Source: Paenibacillus brasilensis
GTDB lineage: Bacteria; Bacillota; Bacilli; Paenibacillales; Paenibacillaceae
DNA: 64,000 bases
Reading direction: 5' to 3'
Assembly: GCF_009363115.1 (NCBI RefSeq)
Contig: NZ_CP045298.1
Coordinates: 4,027,501 to 4,091,500 of the forward strand
Position 1 is the first letter of the stretch; the number at the start of each line of letters is the position of its first letter. A program made the translations under genes and the position numbers. Below are positions 1 through 8,548 of the stretch, piece by piece. Under the pieces are notes generated by a model. That model had not been told where the DNA came from and did not search any database. It was given only the letters and a program-made list of their open reading frames with translations.

Positions 1-607
1 TTTCTTACCATTGTAATATCATATGGTATAGCACTCAATTAAAAATTTCGGAATCGGGTGAAAGTATGGTACTGACAGACAAGACATGTGGAGTGCGTGG
101 TGTTGATGAAATTAAGGTGTAGCCAAGCAATAAACTTTTGACATTCAAAATAAACATCTGACACTGACAGGGTAAATGATTGAGGAAAACGGGAAAACCA
201 ACAACCTCAAGTTTTCCCCTGTTTTTATTCCAATTCTTTATTCTCAAAATAATAATGTTTTGGTTGAAAAAATTGTTATGAAGAGTACGGCTTTAGCACT
301 AAAGAAGAGAATACGAAAAGTTCATTATGGAAAGTTGTTTATACTTGAAAACGATGAAAATTGAGCGAAAAGGAATGGATGAAAATAAAGGATACGCTAG
401 TTCTGTATATTTTAACCTTAGCTTATAGGCTGGAATGTGATGATGGTCACTAAACAGAGGTTGAAAATGGAAAAACATCTGCTAATCCTGTATTGTTGTA
501 ATTGCCACATCCTTGTTGTCAATAATACGTAATCCATACATGTGAAGTCGGTTGCTTTGCTGAAACGAGTAAGGTGAGATGTTTAACAAGAAGCATCGAT
601 GCCTAGT
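1..607. other. no gene recognised
   Basis: AT-rich stretch ahead of the first convincing gene. A 62-codon plus-strand frame at 176-364 and a 70-codon minus-strand frame at 35-247 overlap each other. Neither has a ribosome binding site or a recognisable product. The hairpin at 608-630 suggests that some transcript, perhaps a decayed gene or a small RNA, ends just upstream. Confidence 0.5.
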
Positions 608-642
608 CCCTTTCTGCAATGACGGAAGGGTTTTTGTTTTTT
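608..642 (+). terminator. Rho-independent terminator
   Basis: Seven-bp stem (608-614 pairs with 624-630, one T-G pair) with a 9-nt loop, followed directly by TTTTTGTTTTTT. No clear gene ends immediately before it. Confidence 0.75.
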
Positions 643-703
643 AAATGGAATCTATCGTTTTTGCATATGTTTAAAAACAAACTATTAGGAGGTTTTGCTT
701 TGC

Positions 704-1381
704 ATGGATCCTGAGAAGTTCGCTAACATTGTATCCAAATTCCCCTGCTTCTCCGTAGTTCCTCTCGAAAAGTGGCAAAATACAGGGGCTTCCATCATAA
801 GTCTTTCCGCCCAACCGGTTCTGGAGGAGGGACACATTTTCGAACATGCCTCTTTCGTGTTACGGGGGAGTGTGCGCATCTACAAAATAAGCCCGTCTGG
901 GAGAGAATTGACACTGTATCGGGTGAAAAGTGGCGAAGTTTGCGTCATTATGATGGCCAGCATTCTAGGTGAAACAGGGTACGAAGCGTTAGCGGAAACG
1001 GAAGAAGAAACGGAATTGCTCGTACTTCCCGTCGCCTTGTTTAAACACTGGATGGATACATATAAAGAGCTAAACCAATTCATTTACCGTCTGTTCATTA
1101 AAAGAATGATTTCGGTTACTAGTCTTATTGAAGATATTACGTTCCTTCCTATGGACCGCAGAGTGGCGGAACTGTTACTACGGAAAACGAATACCAATAC
1201 CAATTCAGAAGCACCCCTGTATGCTACCCATGAGGCATTGTCTTTGGAATTAGGCACAGCAAGGGAAGTAGTAAGCAGGGTACTGAAGGAATTTGAGAGG
1301 CTTGGATGGATTCAATTGGGACGAGGTAAAATTTATTTGCTTCAGCGCTTCGAGCTTGAACAGTTGGCTCAAGTAAAGTGA
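704..1381 (+). CDS. Crp/Fnr-family transcriptional regulator
   Basis: A 225-residue protein with an N-terminal cyclic-nucleotide-binding-type beta-roll (about residues 10-125) and a C-terminal winged helix (about 150-220), the usual length and layout for Crp/Fnr proteins. The recognition-helix region reads LGTAREVVSRVLKEFERLG, the classic Crp-type HTH with the conserved R-E-x-x-S-R pattern. There is no FNR-type Cys cluster at the N terminus. The ATG at 704 is chosen because AGGAGG (687-692) lies 11 nt upstream; the TTG at 695 is only 2 nt from it. The following DUF2892 and AhpD-like genes are co-oriented, so it probably controls this small redox or stress locus. The ligand is unknown. Confidence 0.9.
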   Translation: MDPEKFANIVSKFPCFSVVPLEKWQNTGASIISLSAQPVLEEGHIFEHASFVLRGSVRIYKISPSGRELTLYRVKSGEVCVIMMASILGETGYEALAETEEETELLVLPVALFKHWMDTYKELNQFIYRLFIKRMISVTSLIEDITFLPMDRRVAELLLRKTNTNTNSEAPLYATHEALSLELGTAREVVSRVLKEFERLGWIQLGRGKIYLLQRFELEQLAQVK

Positions 1382-1440
1382 TTATGTCACAGAAGCAAAG
1401 CGTTTTTATCCCTTAAAATGACCACAGGAGGGATGAAAAC

Positions 1441-1638
1441 ATGAAAAACGTCGGATATTTGGATCGAACTATACGATTCATAATTGGGATTGTTCTGGTA
1501 TCAATGCTTGTATTTGTCGAAAGTACATGGAAATACGTGGGACTAATAGGTATTCCATTTATACTGACTAGTCTGCTAGGTACCTGCTTCGTCTATCGGA
1601 TTCTTGGCGTCCGTACATGCTCTACCAAATCGTATTGA
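1441..1638 (+). CDS. DUF2892 small membrane protein
   Basis: A 65-residue protein that begins with the DUF2892 signature (GYLDRTIRFIIG) and has two hydrophobic segments, about residues 11-27 and 32-50. This is the transmembrane module found at the C terminus of YgaP-type rhodaneses, here as a stand-alone protein. A good ribosome binding site (aggaggg) lies about 8 nt before the ATG. It sits between the Crp-type regulator and the AhpD-like gene, all on the plus strand with short gaps, so a three-gene operon is likely. The biochemical role of stand-alone DUF2892 proteins is not established; a link to sulfur or redox stress is inferred from neighbours. Confidence 0.85.
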   Translation: MKNVGYLDRTIRFIIGIVLVSMLVFVESTWKYVGLIGIPFILTSLLGTCFVYRILGVRTCSTKSY

Positions 1639-1654
1639 AAAGGAGGTAAATGAT

Positions 1655-2035
1655 ATGAAATCATACCTATCCCCAACTAATCTACAACGGATTCCGGAAT
1701 TAATCAAATTAAGTCCCGAGACGGCCGCTTCTTATTTTCATTTCGAGCATCAAGTTTATCAAACAGCAAATACGTTACCCCAAAAGACAAAGGAATTAAT
1801 TGCCGTAACAGTAGCCCACGTAACGGGATGTCCCTATTGCATCGATGTTCATGTGAAAAAATATAAGGCTCTGGGAGGTACCATGGAAGAAATAATGGAA
1901 GCCCTTCTTGTGGCAGCATCAACACGAGCCGGTGCCATTCTCAGCCACGGAGTTAACGCTCTGATATCCTACGAAGAAGGTGAGGAAAATAAGTCTCAAA
2001 AGGGATCTAATGATGTACCTGAGTGTTTTTGCTAA
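1655..2035 (+). CDS. AhpD-like / carboxymuconolactone decarboxylase-family protein
   Basis: A 126-residue all-helical protein with the AhpD-type redox motif C-P-Y-C-I-D-V-H, followed by the family's VKKYKALGG and EEIMEALLVAA segments. Members carry a CxxC centre used for peroxide or disulfide reduction. ATG 1655 is chosen because AAAGGAGGT lies just upstream at 1639-1647; a longer in-frame start at 1604 would overlap the DUF2892 gene. The tail ends in Pro-Glu-Cys-Phe-Cys, adding two more cysteines that could bind metal or act in redox, which is not typical of the family core. It is probably co-transcribed with the two preceding genes. The exact substrate is unknown. Confidence 0.87.
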   Translation: MKSYLSPTNLQRIPELIKLSPETAASYFHFEHQVYQTANTLPQKTKELIAVTVAHVTGCPYCIDVHVKKYKALGGTMEEIMEALLVAASTRAGAILSHGVNALISYEEGEENKSQKGSNDVPECFC

Positions 2036-2186
2036 GTGTAGGAATTTTCTAGAGGATGTAAACTAAACTGAACTCCTATAATGCTTTGCATAGAATTATT
2101 GCAATAATCAAATCATAAAGCCTATGATTAATAGCAGATGCTCCAAGTGTACTTGCACTAGGGGGAAGTATCTATCTCAGTAGAAG

Positions 2187-2217
2187 GGAGCCGTGGTCAA
2201 GGCTCCTATTAGTTTTT
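2187..2217 (+). terminator. probable terminator of the Crp-DUF2892-AhpD operon
   Basis: GGAGCC (2187-2192) pairs with GGCTCC (2201-2206) over an 8-nt loop, followed by a T-rich stretch (tattagttttt). It is a short stem, so of moderate strength. Confidence 0.5.
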
Positions 2218-2301
2218 ATATGGGATAATTTTGTAATCACATCTTTTTGTTTTGAACAGGGAGACAACATACAACTGGCTGTTTTAAGCGAGGATAAAGT
2301 A

Positions 2302-3012
2302 ATGATAAAACAAGAATTGAAAATAGAGGGTATCCCGGCAATTTTGTGGGGTGGTAAATCAGATAAGATATTTATAGCTATCCACGGTAATATGTCAAAC
2401 AAGGCAGATGATGCGATCGTTATATTTGCTGAAGAAGCAACGGTACAAGGGTATCAAGTCATTAGTTTTGATTTGCCTGAACATGGTGACCGCAAAGAAG
2501 AAGCATACGCCTGTAAAGTTCAAAATTGTGTTCATGATCTTGACATAATCATGCGTTACACACAAAAGCAATCGGATGACATCAGTATCTTCGCTTGTAG
2601 CATGGGTGCGTATTTTAGTTTGCTTGCTTATAATAATTTCCCACTTAAACAATGCCTGTTTCTTTCTCCAGTGCTAGATATGGAGAGAATAATCAAAAAT
2701 ATGATGACATGGTTCAATGTAAGTGAGGATAGATTAAAAGTTGAAAGAGAAATATCTACACCCATTGGACAAACACTTTATTGGGATTATTACTGCTATG
2801 TTAAATCACATCCGGTTGATACATGGAATAAGCCAACTGCAATTCTTTATGGTTCTGAAGATGACTTATGTGAATATGATGTAATATCTACATTTGCAAG
2901 CCGATTTCATTGCCAACTAAAAGTGATGAAGCATGGAAAACATTATTTTCACACCAAGGAGCAACTGCAGTTTTATAGGCAGTGGTTGAAAGAACATTTA
3001 TTCGCAAATTAA
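2302..3012 (+). CDS. alpha/beta-hydrolase
   Basis: A 236-residue alpha/beta-hydrolase fold protein. The oxyanion-side motif is [13 protein letters not shown] near residue 28, and the nucleophile elbow is A-C-S-M-G near residue 100 (Ser in a G-x-S-x-G-like turn whose first Gly is Ala). The acid is probably the Asp in GSEDDLCE (about residue 195) and the His is in KHGKHYF (about 215), so the triad looks complete. It stands alone with its own downstream terminator, in AT-rich accessory DNA. The substrate cannot be told; esterase, thioesterase or peptidase-like activity are all possible. Confidence 0.8.
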   Translation: MIKQELKIEGIPAILWGGKSDKIFIAIHGNMSNKADDAIVIFAEEATVQGYQVISFDLPEHGDRKEEAYACKVQNCVHDLDIIMRYTQKQSDDISIFACSMGAYFSLLAYNNFPLKQCLFLSPVLDMERIIKNMMTWFNVSEDRLKVEREISTPIGQTLYWDYYCYVKSHPVDTWNKPTAILYGSEDDLCEYDVISTFASRFHCQLKVMKHGKHYFHTKEQLQFYRQWLKEHLFAN

Positions 3013-3058
3013 GCAAAATGGGAAGCAAGGAGTTTTATCTCACTGCTTCCCATTTTGC
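3013..3058 (+). terminator. terminator with 15-bp perfect stem
   Basis: Bases 3013-3027 are perfectly complementary to 3044-3058 with a 16-nt loop. It begins right after the hydrolase stop codon. The T run lies inside the descending arm (ATTTTGC), so it would also fold on the opposite strand. Confidence 0.8.
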
Positions 3059-3083
3059 ATACCATCCAGCGCTGTTTTCATCT

Positions 3084-3248
3084 TCTATAAGCTACAAGCA
3101 AATTGCTGGGCAGTCGTTATTTGAGATTGGGCGACGAGTGAAGCATGTGAAAGAGAATGACTTGGTACATGGTGAGTGGTATGAGTGGTTAAAGACAGTC
3201 GATTTTACTCCCATACCAGCATTGAGCTACGATACAAAAGCTAGATAA
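3084..3248 (+). pseudogene. fragment of a phage-type DUF3102-like protein
   Basis: The translated segment contains [19 protein letters not shown] followed by [11 protein letters not shown]. This matches the characteristic start of phage/plasmid DUF3102-type proteins (long conserved EIG-x-R-L...HGEW...WL pattern). Only the first ~45 residues are present; the reading frame then ends at a TAG with no continuation. The frame's nominal upstream start lies inside the hydrolase gene and its terminator, so it has no start of its own. It is read as a decayed remnant of a mobile element. Confidence 0.6.
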
Positions 3249-3770
3249 ATGAACAATTTTTCAATTTTATATTTTTAGCAATTTAATTTATAAAAACTTA
3301 AAATCCCCTTGATACATCAAGCTTTTTTACGCATTACTTCTCGATACCTACGATTGATACCACGATGCAAAGCAATTCTTTATAAATCCCTTTATTTATC
3401 TATACTTTCACTATTTCTTCGATACGGTACGATGTAAATATATTCAGGCATAATTTTGAACCACAATGACTCAAAAAGCTATAAAGAATAAGTATTTTAT
3501 GAACATAAGACCAAGTTTCACGATTGAGCTTCGATAAGGGTGTCGATGCGGCTTATCTCTATAGTGTCACCAAAGTTGACGATATCCCTATAATGGTTGA
3601 TACAGCGTCAACCCCTTAAATACATAGCGACTTCGATATTTTCTAAGTTGATCATTGAATTGGACGCTTTGTCCAACTATCCATATGAGTGCTAACCAAC
3701 TTGGATAATACTGTATTGAAATTCACGAAGGTTGATTTTTGACCGACCATTGTTCAGACAAAACGGTTCT
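3249..3770. other. gene-free AT-rich stretch
   Basis: No open frame with a ribosome binding site on either strand. A weak CTTGA/TCAAG hairpin followed by a T run lies near 3309-3328. Many short tracts look like decayed DNA beside the recombinase gene. Confidence 0.6.
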
Positions 3771-3774
3771 AACT

Positions 3775-3930
3775 CTATGTCATAAAGTATACCTTTTGCA
3801 ATAGTAGTTTAGTGTTTGTCATAAGTGGTTATGACACATGTCAAATAGTATATAAATAATTTTGAAATGTTTCATATATAAACATATACATTTTGACATA
3901 GTTTTGCTATAATATAATCAATGACATAGC
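3775..3930 (+). promoter_or_regulatory. res-like repeat array and promoter of the serine recombinase
   Basis: Repeats built on TGACATAG / CTATGTCA occur at 3775-3782 (inverted), 3894-3901 and 3922-3929. Between them is a perfect inverted repeat (GTCATAA 3818-3824, TTATGAC 3829-3835) and a second one (TGACA 3832-3836, TGTCA 3839-3843). Resolvase genes typically lie next to a res site of several such imperfect dyads, which also cover the promoter. A TTGACA (3893-3898) and TATAAT (3913-3918) pair overlaps the last repeats, but its 14-bp spacing is short. Confidence 0.55.
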
Positions 3931-3944
3931 AAAGGATGATCCAT

Positions 3945-4562
3945 ATGAGTGAGATTAGACACTACGGTTACATAAGAGTATCGACGAAAGATCAGAACGA
4001 AGCTAGACAATTGGAAGCAATGCAAGGCTTAGGTATCATGGAACGTGATTATTTTATTGACAAGAAAAGTGGCAAGAATTTTGACAGACCGCAATATCAA
4101 GCATTGAAGAGTGTGCTTAGGAAAGGCGACATTCTGTTCATTAAGGAACTGGATCGTTTAGGAAGAAATGCAGAAGAAATCAAACGTGAATGGCAAGATA
4201 TAACGCACGAGATAGGCGCACACATCGTTATTCTTGATATGCCCATCCTTGATACTAGACAATACCATAATGGCTTAGAGAAAGTTATATCCAGTATTGT
4301 ACTTGAGTTGCTTAGCTACATGGCAGAACGCGAACGTGAGAAGATTAACGGAAGACAGACTGAAGGCATAGCAGCAGCAAAAAATAATGGTGTGGTATTT
4401 GGTCGGCCTAAACAGGCAATAAGTGATGACTTCATTATGGTATATGAGGAATGGAAGGAAGGCAGCATAACAGCAGTTGAAGCAATGAGACGTGTAGATA
4501 TGAAGCCAAACACATTTTATCGTAGGGTAAAGGAATATGAACAGCAGCAAGAAGTGGGATAA
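3945..4562 (+). CDS. serine recombinase / resolvase
   Basis: A 205-residue small serine recombinase. The catalytic Ser lies in GYIRVSTKDQNE at about residue 12. Further family motifs are KSGKNFDRPQY, FIKELDRLGRN (the conserved D-R-L-G-R) and YMAEREREKING (the dimerisation helix E). A C-terminal Hin-like HTH spans about residues 150-200. This is the usual size for resolvase/invertases. The ATG at 3945 is preferred because AAAGGA (3931-3936) lies 8 nt upstream; the in-frame ATG at 3936 overlaps that site. It has its own promoter/res-like region and terminator. It could resolve transposon cointegrates or plasmid dimers, or invert DNA; the partner site is inferred only. Confidence 0.9.
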   Translation: MSEIRHYGYIRVSTKDQNEARQLEAMQGLGIMERDYFIDKKSGKNFDRPQYQALKSVLRKGDILFIKELDRLGRNAEEIKREWQDITHEIGAHIVILDMPILDTRQYHNGLEKVISSIVLELLSYMAEREREKINGRQTEGIAAAKNNGVVFGRPKQAISDDFIMVYEEWKEGSITAVEAMRRVDMKPNTFYRRVKEYEQQQEVG

Positions 4563-4599
4563 AATAATAATCATGTGAACACTACGTACACACTCACGG

Positions 4600-4633
4600 C
4601 CTAGATGATTTATGTCTAGGCTCTTTGTTTTTA
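4600..4633 (+). terminator. terminator of the serine recombinase gene
   Basis: GCCTAGA (4600-4606) pairs perfectly with TCTAGGC (4616-4622) over a 9-nt loop, followed by TCTTTGTTTTT. Confidence 0.8.
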
Positions 4634-4683
4634 ATATACATATATTGTTGTTTAATTAAAGTAAGGGGGGATAGTTTACACCT

Positions 4684-4735
4684 AAAATTCCCATTTAATT
4701 TCCATAATTTACCCTAGCACTTCCATCTACACACT
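4684..4735. repeat. diverged intergenic repeat, copy 1
   Basis: This ~52-bp stretch resembles 4864-4917: both start AAATT, pass through an ATT-ATTTTCCA core and end in TAGCACTTC followed by a C-rich tail. There is no coding frame. The duplication is old enough to hold several mismatches and small gaps. Confidence 0.45.
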
Positions 4736-4863
4736 GAAGTTATTTTGCTTACGATGATTAAGCTTATGAACACATTTCTCCGATGCCGGGGAATTTAAGT
4801 AGCACAACCATAATATATTCTGAATTTATCCAATTCCTATATACCCCGGGGGTGATTAAAATC

Positions 4864-4917
4864 AAATTACCATTCATTTTCCACAAAATATGGGCATAGC
4901 ACTTCTACTCCCCGACT
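4864..4917. repeat. diverged intergenic repeat, copy 2
   Basis: Second copy of the repeat at 4684-4735, in the same orientation. The whole interval 4634-5129 holds no recognisable gene. It lies between the recombinase terminator and the first RRNPP-regulator promoter. Confidence 0.45.
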
Positions 4918-5129
4918 CAGCCTAAATTTGCTGATACTATCCCGAATATCGTGAAGGTTTCTTATATGCTTACATCAAATCTAAGGTAAATTCATAGATA
5001 AATTACAAATGATTATGAGTATAACTATTCAATCTGGTGACTTTGTATACCTTAAATTGTATTCTGATTTTCCGCAATAAAACTATAATACATAAGCAGA
5101 ATAGTGGTACCTTTAATCTCAAAATCAAT

Positions 5130-5206
5130 GCAAACTATCGAAAAAGGTATCATGAATACAAATATGAAAGGTATATGATTTTATTCCAAAATATAGTACA
5201 ATTATG
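5130..5206 (+). promoter_or_regulatory. regulator promoter repeat A with paired AAAGGTAT boxes
   Basis: This segment is nearly repeated at 10325-10400, upstream of the second XRE-TPR regulator. Both copies share GCAAACTATC, two AAAGGTAT boxes (here 5143-5150 and 5167-5174, 24 bp start to start) and TATGATTTTAT. Sequence retained only upstream of the two paralogous regulator genes suggests a promoter with an operator read by the regulators themselves. Confidence 0.6.
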
Positions 5207-5305
5207 AGCGATAAAACAAATGTATTTTACTACCTGTTTCGCAATTACATAATTTATATAACTATGCATTATATAACGATTTCATGCTGAAAGGGTGTTT
5301 TATCC

Positions 5306-6676
5306 ATGAAAATCACACCTACGATTCGGACAGAAATTGAAAAGTATCTAAAACAGAAGGGCTTGAGTATGACCGAGTTTGGGCATATCATTGGTTTGAA
5401 TGTAGGTACAATTAGCGGGATCGTAACAGGCAATCGTTCTTTATCTATTAATCAACTGGATCGTATTACTATAGGCATGAATTTACCAGCGGATTATTTT
5501 TATGAGCAATTCGTTGAAGAGTGCATTATAGAAGTACCGCTTAACTGGCGAAGAGTAAAACCTTTCTTACACCGATGTATTGAGTTAGGGCGGCTTGATT
5601 GCTTACAGCATGCTGTAAGTATGTTTCTGGATGATCCGATCTACAGTCTTTCGCTGTTTAGACTAGCCGAGGACTTGTTCCACAAAGGATATCGGGATAC
5701 AGCAGCTTACCTTTATGAAAACGTGGCTGAGAGTGAAAGAAAGCAGCACTCAGAGAGATTAGCAATTTGCCAGTATCGTTTGTTCACGATTCGTGTTGGA
5801 GACGATCAAGAGAAAAATCTCAGGGCAGCTACGATATTTGAAGCTTTTGTTGAGCGCCTAGATGAAACGAATCAACTCGATGCTCTGAAAGACTTGGCGA
5901 ATGTGTATCGTTCTTTGCGTGAATGGGACAAAGTAGAACAAATTGCTAAAGCATTGGAGATTAAAGCAGAGATTCAATACAAGTTAGATCAACAACATGA
6001 TGCAAAGGAAGAAAACTCGAAGAAACCTGTTTCTCCACCGTTTGCTTACTGGGCATTTTCTCATCTACTTTGTGCTGAAGTTTGTGAAGCTCATAAAGAT
6101 TATGAGAAGGCGCTTCAACATACATACACATATGCTGACTTAAGTTGGGTGAAGGAAACCGATGAAATCACCTTGGAATGGAAAAAGAGATATAAAGAAT
6201 GGGCTGAAGCCAACACTTACGTAAATAAACTTCATGCTGGTGAAGTTAATGTTTTGGCTGATTATGTAACATTTTTTTCTGCACAGAAAGAAGAGACGCT
6301 CCCCGGATTAGATAACGTAGTTGAGGCTGCTAATCGACATCATTTAAATGTTGATCATATTCTAAAGCAATTTGAAACGGAAATTTTTGCTTTGCTAGAT
6401 AAAACTAAGTGCGTAGGTGTGTACAATCAACAATTCATGACAGAACGTTATGTTCATTTTACATGTGAATTAGCGGTTTACTACTTTAACAAAAGAAATT
6501 TTGCAGAAGGCTTTACTTTTTTATTAAGTTGTTTGGAAAAATCTACATTAATCAATAATAAATCGCATATAATTAAATGTGTAAAGCTGTATGAGTCCTA
6601 TAAGGATTATGCATCATCTGAGACGAAGGCAGCATACAGAAATTTGATTAATGAGGTGGATGAAGATGAAAAGTAA
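5306..6676 (+). CDS. XRE-TPR quorum-sensing regulator, RRNPP/AloR-like
   Basis: A 456-residue protein. Residues about 7-62 form an XRE-type HTH (LSMTEFGHIIGLNVGTISGI, then LSINQLDRIT). The remainder is helical TPR-like repeats, including HSERLAICQYRLFTI and FEAFVERLDE. This layout and size fit RRNPP regulators (Rap, NprR, PlcR, AimR and the AloR proteins described in Paenibacillus polymyxa), which bind short imported peptides in the TPR groove. The small hydrophobic-leader ORF overlapping its 3' end by 11 nt is the expected pheromone gene. The start at 5306 fits an aaaggg site 10-15 nt upstream, a spacing shared with the paralogue at 10492. The downstream WXG toxin and immunity genes are the likely targets by proximity only. 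Confidence 0.85.
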   Translation: MKITPTIRTEIEKYLKQKGLSMTEFGHIIGLNVGTISGIVTGNRSLSINQLDRITIGMNLPADYFYEQFVEECIIEVPLNWRRVKPFLHRCIELGRLDCLQHAVSMFLDDPIYSLSLFRLAEDLFHKGYRDTAAYLYENVAESERKQHSERLAICQYRLFTIRVGDDQEKNLRAATIFEAFVERLDETNQLDALKDLANVYRSLREWDKVEQIAKALEIKAEIQYKLDQQHDAKEENSKKPVSPPFAYWAFSHLLCAEVCEAHKDYEKALQHTYTYADLSWVKETDEITLEWKKRYKEWAEANTYVNKLHAGEVNVLADYVTFFSAQKEETLPGLDNVVEAANRHHLNVDHILKQFETEIFALLDKTKCVGVYNQQFMTERYVHFTCELAVYYFNKRNFAEGFTFLLSCLEKSTLINNKSHIIKCVKLYESYKDYASSETKAAYRNLINEVDEDEK

Positions 6677-6794
6677 AGTAATTCTCTCTTTTTTAGTTAC
6701 TGGTTTTATACTAGTAGCAATAGTAGTTCCCCCTCTTCAGCATCAAGACAAAGGATCTACTTACGAGCCGAATGGACAACATGGAGGAATGTGA
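6666..6794 (+). CDS. putative secreted quorum-sensing propeptide (AloP/Phr-like)
   Basis: A 42-codon ORF too short for ordinary gene callers. It starts inside the last codons of the XRE-TPR regulator (11-nt overlap) behind a GAGGTGG ribosome binding site at 6653-6659. The product has a short basic start (MKSK), a hydrophobic core (VILSFLVTGFILVAIVV) and a polar tail that ends YEPNGQHGGM, the hallmarks of a Sec-exported Phr/PapR-type precursor whose C-terminal few residues become the pheromone. A strong terminator follows at 6852, so regulator and peptide form one unit. The pairing is known for RRNPP systems; the mature peptide here is a guess from position. Confidence 0.82.
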   Translation: MKSKVILSFLVTGFILVAIVVPPLQHQDKGSTYEPNGQHGGM

Positions 6795-6851
6795 AAATAA
6801 AATGGTCTCCAAGTTCAAGATCACAGTCGAACCTAGAAAATATTCTTTAGA

Positions 6852-6884
6852 GGTTAGATGAGATTTCTCGTCTAGCCTTTTTGT
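6852..6884 (+). terminator. terminator of the regulator-peptide operon
   Basis: An 11-bp stem (6852-6862 with 6867-6877, two G-T pairs), a 4-nt ATTT loop and then TTTTTGTT. Confidence 0.9.
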
Positions 6885-6894
6885 TATATATGGA

Positions 6895-7117
6895 GTGAGA
6901 GATGGAAGCGCCAATCTGGAAGGGAATAATCAATATACATATGGAATCGGTGAGCAAAATAATTTTGGTCACCAAAAAACGCAAGCTGATGTTGCTCAGG
7001 AACTTGGCATCACGAAACAGCAGTTACACAACTACAAAAAACTCCCAACTCTTATTCCTGAGTTGCAGGATATGGTTTAGGATCAAAATTTGAAAGCAAG
7101 GATTGCTATACTCTAAC
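6895..7117 (+). pseudogene. remnant of a ParB-like / phage HTH protein
   Basis: The frame reads AQELGITKQQLHNYKKL followed by PTLIPELQDMV, then TAG (7078-7080), then DQNLKARIAIL. ParB/KorB-like and phage replication proteins have this sequence without the stop (an HTH, then IPELQ..V..G.LK...A). The piece lacks both ends, has no ribosome binding site and is interrupted, so it is a degraded fragment. It separates the pheromone operon from the first toxin gene. Confidence 0.55.
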
Positions 7118-7288
7118 TTAGGCATCACTTAACAGCGATATACACTACTTTAGTCGTAGTAATCTCTATTTTATCTCAGTCCAATTGTCACATAATTAAA
7201 AAGGGAATTTCAGGATAATAGGTGGATATCCCTAAACATCTCCTTCTGATAAGATAATTTCCATCTAAATTAAAATGGACGTGATCAA

Positions 7289-8548
7289 ATGGGGAGAATA
7301 TTGGTTCCGCCTGACAAGCTTGTGGAAGTGGCTGACCAGTTCTTGCATGGTAAACACGAAATGGAACGTATGTTGAATTTACTGAATGGAAGAATTGATT
7401 TTGTCCAACAAGGTTGGTCTGGTGCTACCCGAGAGAGGTTTTTCCAAGATTTTCAGGTCTCTAGACAATCCATGGGCGTGACGCTTGAACGACTTTCTAC
7501 GGTTGCACAAGAACTCATTTTTATTTCAAAAAATTTCACACAGGTAGATGGAGAAAAAGTCGTACTGGATGTGCCGGGGAATGGTGTGCCTGTTAAAACG
7601 GCACCAAGCGGTGAAGGTTGGTTACATAAAATCTTTGAACAAATCGGACAAACTGAGATAACCAAGGCTGAAGCTCAGATGGAAGCTAGCAAGCTTCAAG
7701 GTGAAATTTTATGGGATACTGCTCAGGGAGCAAAAGGAGCCATTCAGGAAGATTTAACCTTGGGGATGTTGCCTGACAAAGATCGTGACTATGAGCATCC
7801 TATGGCTGCTAAAGTAGGTGAAATTCTCGGCCACGTAGCTACGACCTTGCAGGGTGCTGGTGAGGTAATCGTTGGAACAGGTGGAGAAGGATTATCAGTT
7901 GCTGTTTCATCTACTGGAGTTGGTAGTATAATCGGAATACCTGGATTGATAGGCTCAGCGGCTTTAGCAGCGCATGGAGGTACAACCGCAGTTAAAGGCG
8001 CAAGCGGAATAGGGAAAAGCTCAGCAGAATTGTGGCAGATGGCGAAGGGAGAAGGTGGAGGTAAAAATTCAAAGCCTTCAAGTTCCCCCGTACATCATGA
8101 AGTGACAAGTCAATCGCCTTCTACGATAAAAAATCCAAAAGAAGTGGAGATTGTCAATAAAAAAGGTGAATCAATAGGAGAATTCGATGAAATTGATTTG
8201 AAAAAGAAAATATTCTATGAAGATAAATCTGCGAAAGGATTAGATAAAGTAAATCCTAAGACAGGTTTACCTGCTCAAACGCCCCAAGAATTTACGGATA
8301 AACAATTATTAAAGAAGACTCGAAATCGAATTAATGAACTAGAAAATAATGCATTTACTACAAGAGCAACAAAAAATAGTTCATCTGATATCCCACATCT
8401 CGATAGTATTAAAGATATTCGGGAATTTGTATTTAGATTAGATGGTGATACACCTGAATTGAGAAAAGCTGCCGAGAACAGCCTAAATCAGCTTAAAAAG
8501 GAGTTTCCAGATTATAAATTTAGTGTCCAGTTTGGAGGAGGAAAATAA
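7289..8548 (+). CDS. WXG100-domain polymorphic toxin with nuclease-like C terminus
   Basis: A 419-residue protein. Residues 1-95 form a WXG100-type helical hairpin with the W-S-G turn near residue 43. Such heads target proteins to the type VII (Esx) secretion system. A Gly/Ala-rich middle (about 170-250) resembles pre-toxin segments. The C-terminal ~135 residues contain GEFDEID (298-303) and YEDK (310-313), then GLPAQTPQEFTDKQ, a pattern like the D...E-x-K centre of restriction-endonuclease-fold toxins. The immunity gene starts on the base after the stop codon. No Esx secretion genes lie in the window, so export would depend on machinery elsewhere. Toxic activity is inferred from architecture. 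Confidence 0.8.
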   Translation: MGRILVPPDKLVEVADQFLHGKHEMERMLNLLNGRIDFVQQGWSGATRERFFQDFQVSRQSMGVTLERLSTVAQELIFISKNFTQVDGEKVVLDVPGNGVPVKTAPSGEGWLHKIFEQIGQTEITKAEAQMEASKLQGEILWDTAQGAKGAIQEDLTLGMLPDKDRDYEHPMAAKVGEILGHVATTLQGAGEVIVGTGGEGLSVAVSSTGVGSIIGIPGLIGSAALAAHGGTTAVKGASGIGKSSAELWQMAKGEGGGKNSKPSSSPVHHEVTSQSPSTIKNPKEVEIVNKKGESIGEFDEIDLKKKIFYEDKSAKGLDKVNPKTGLPAQTPQEFTDKQLLKKTRNRINELENNAFTTRATKNSSSDIPHLDSIKDIREFVFRLDGDTPELRKAAENSLNQLKKEFPDYKFSVQFGGGK

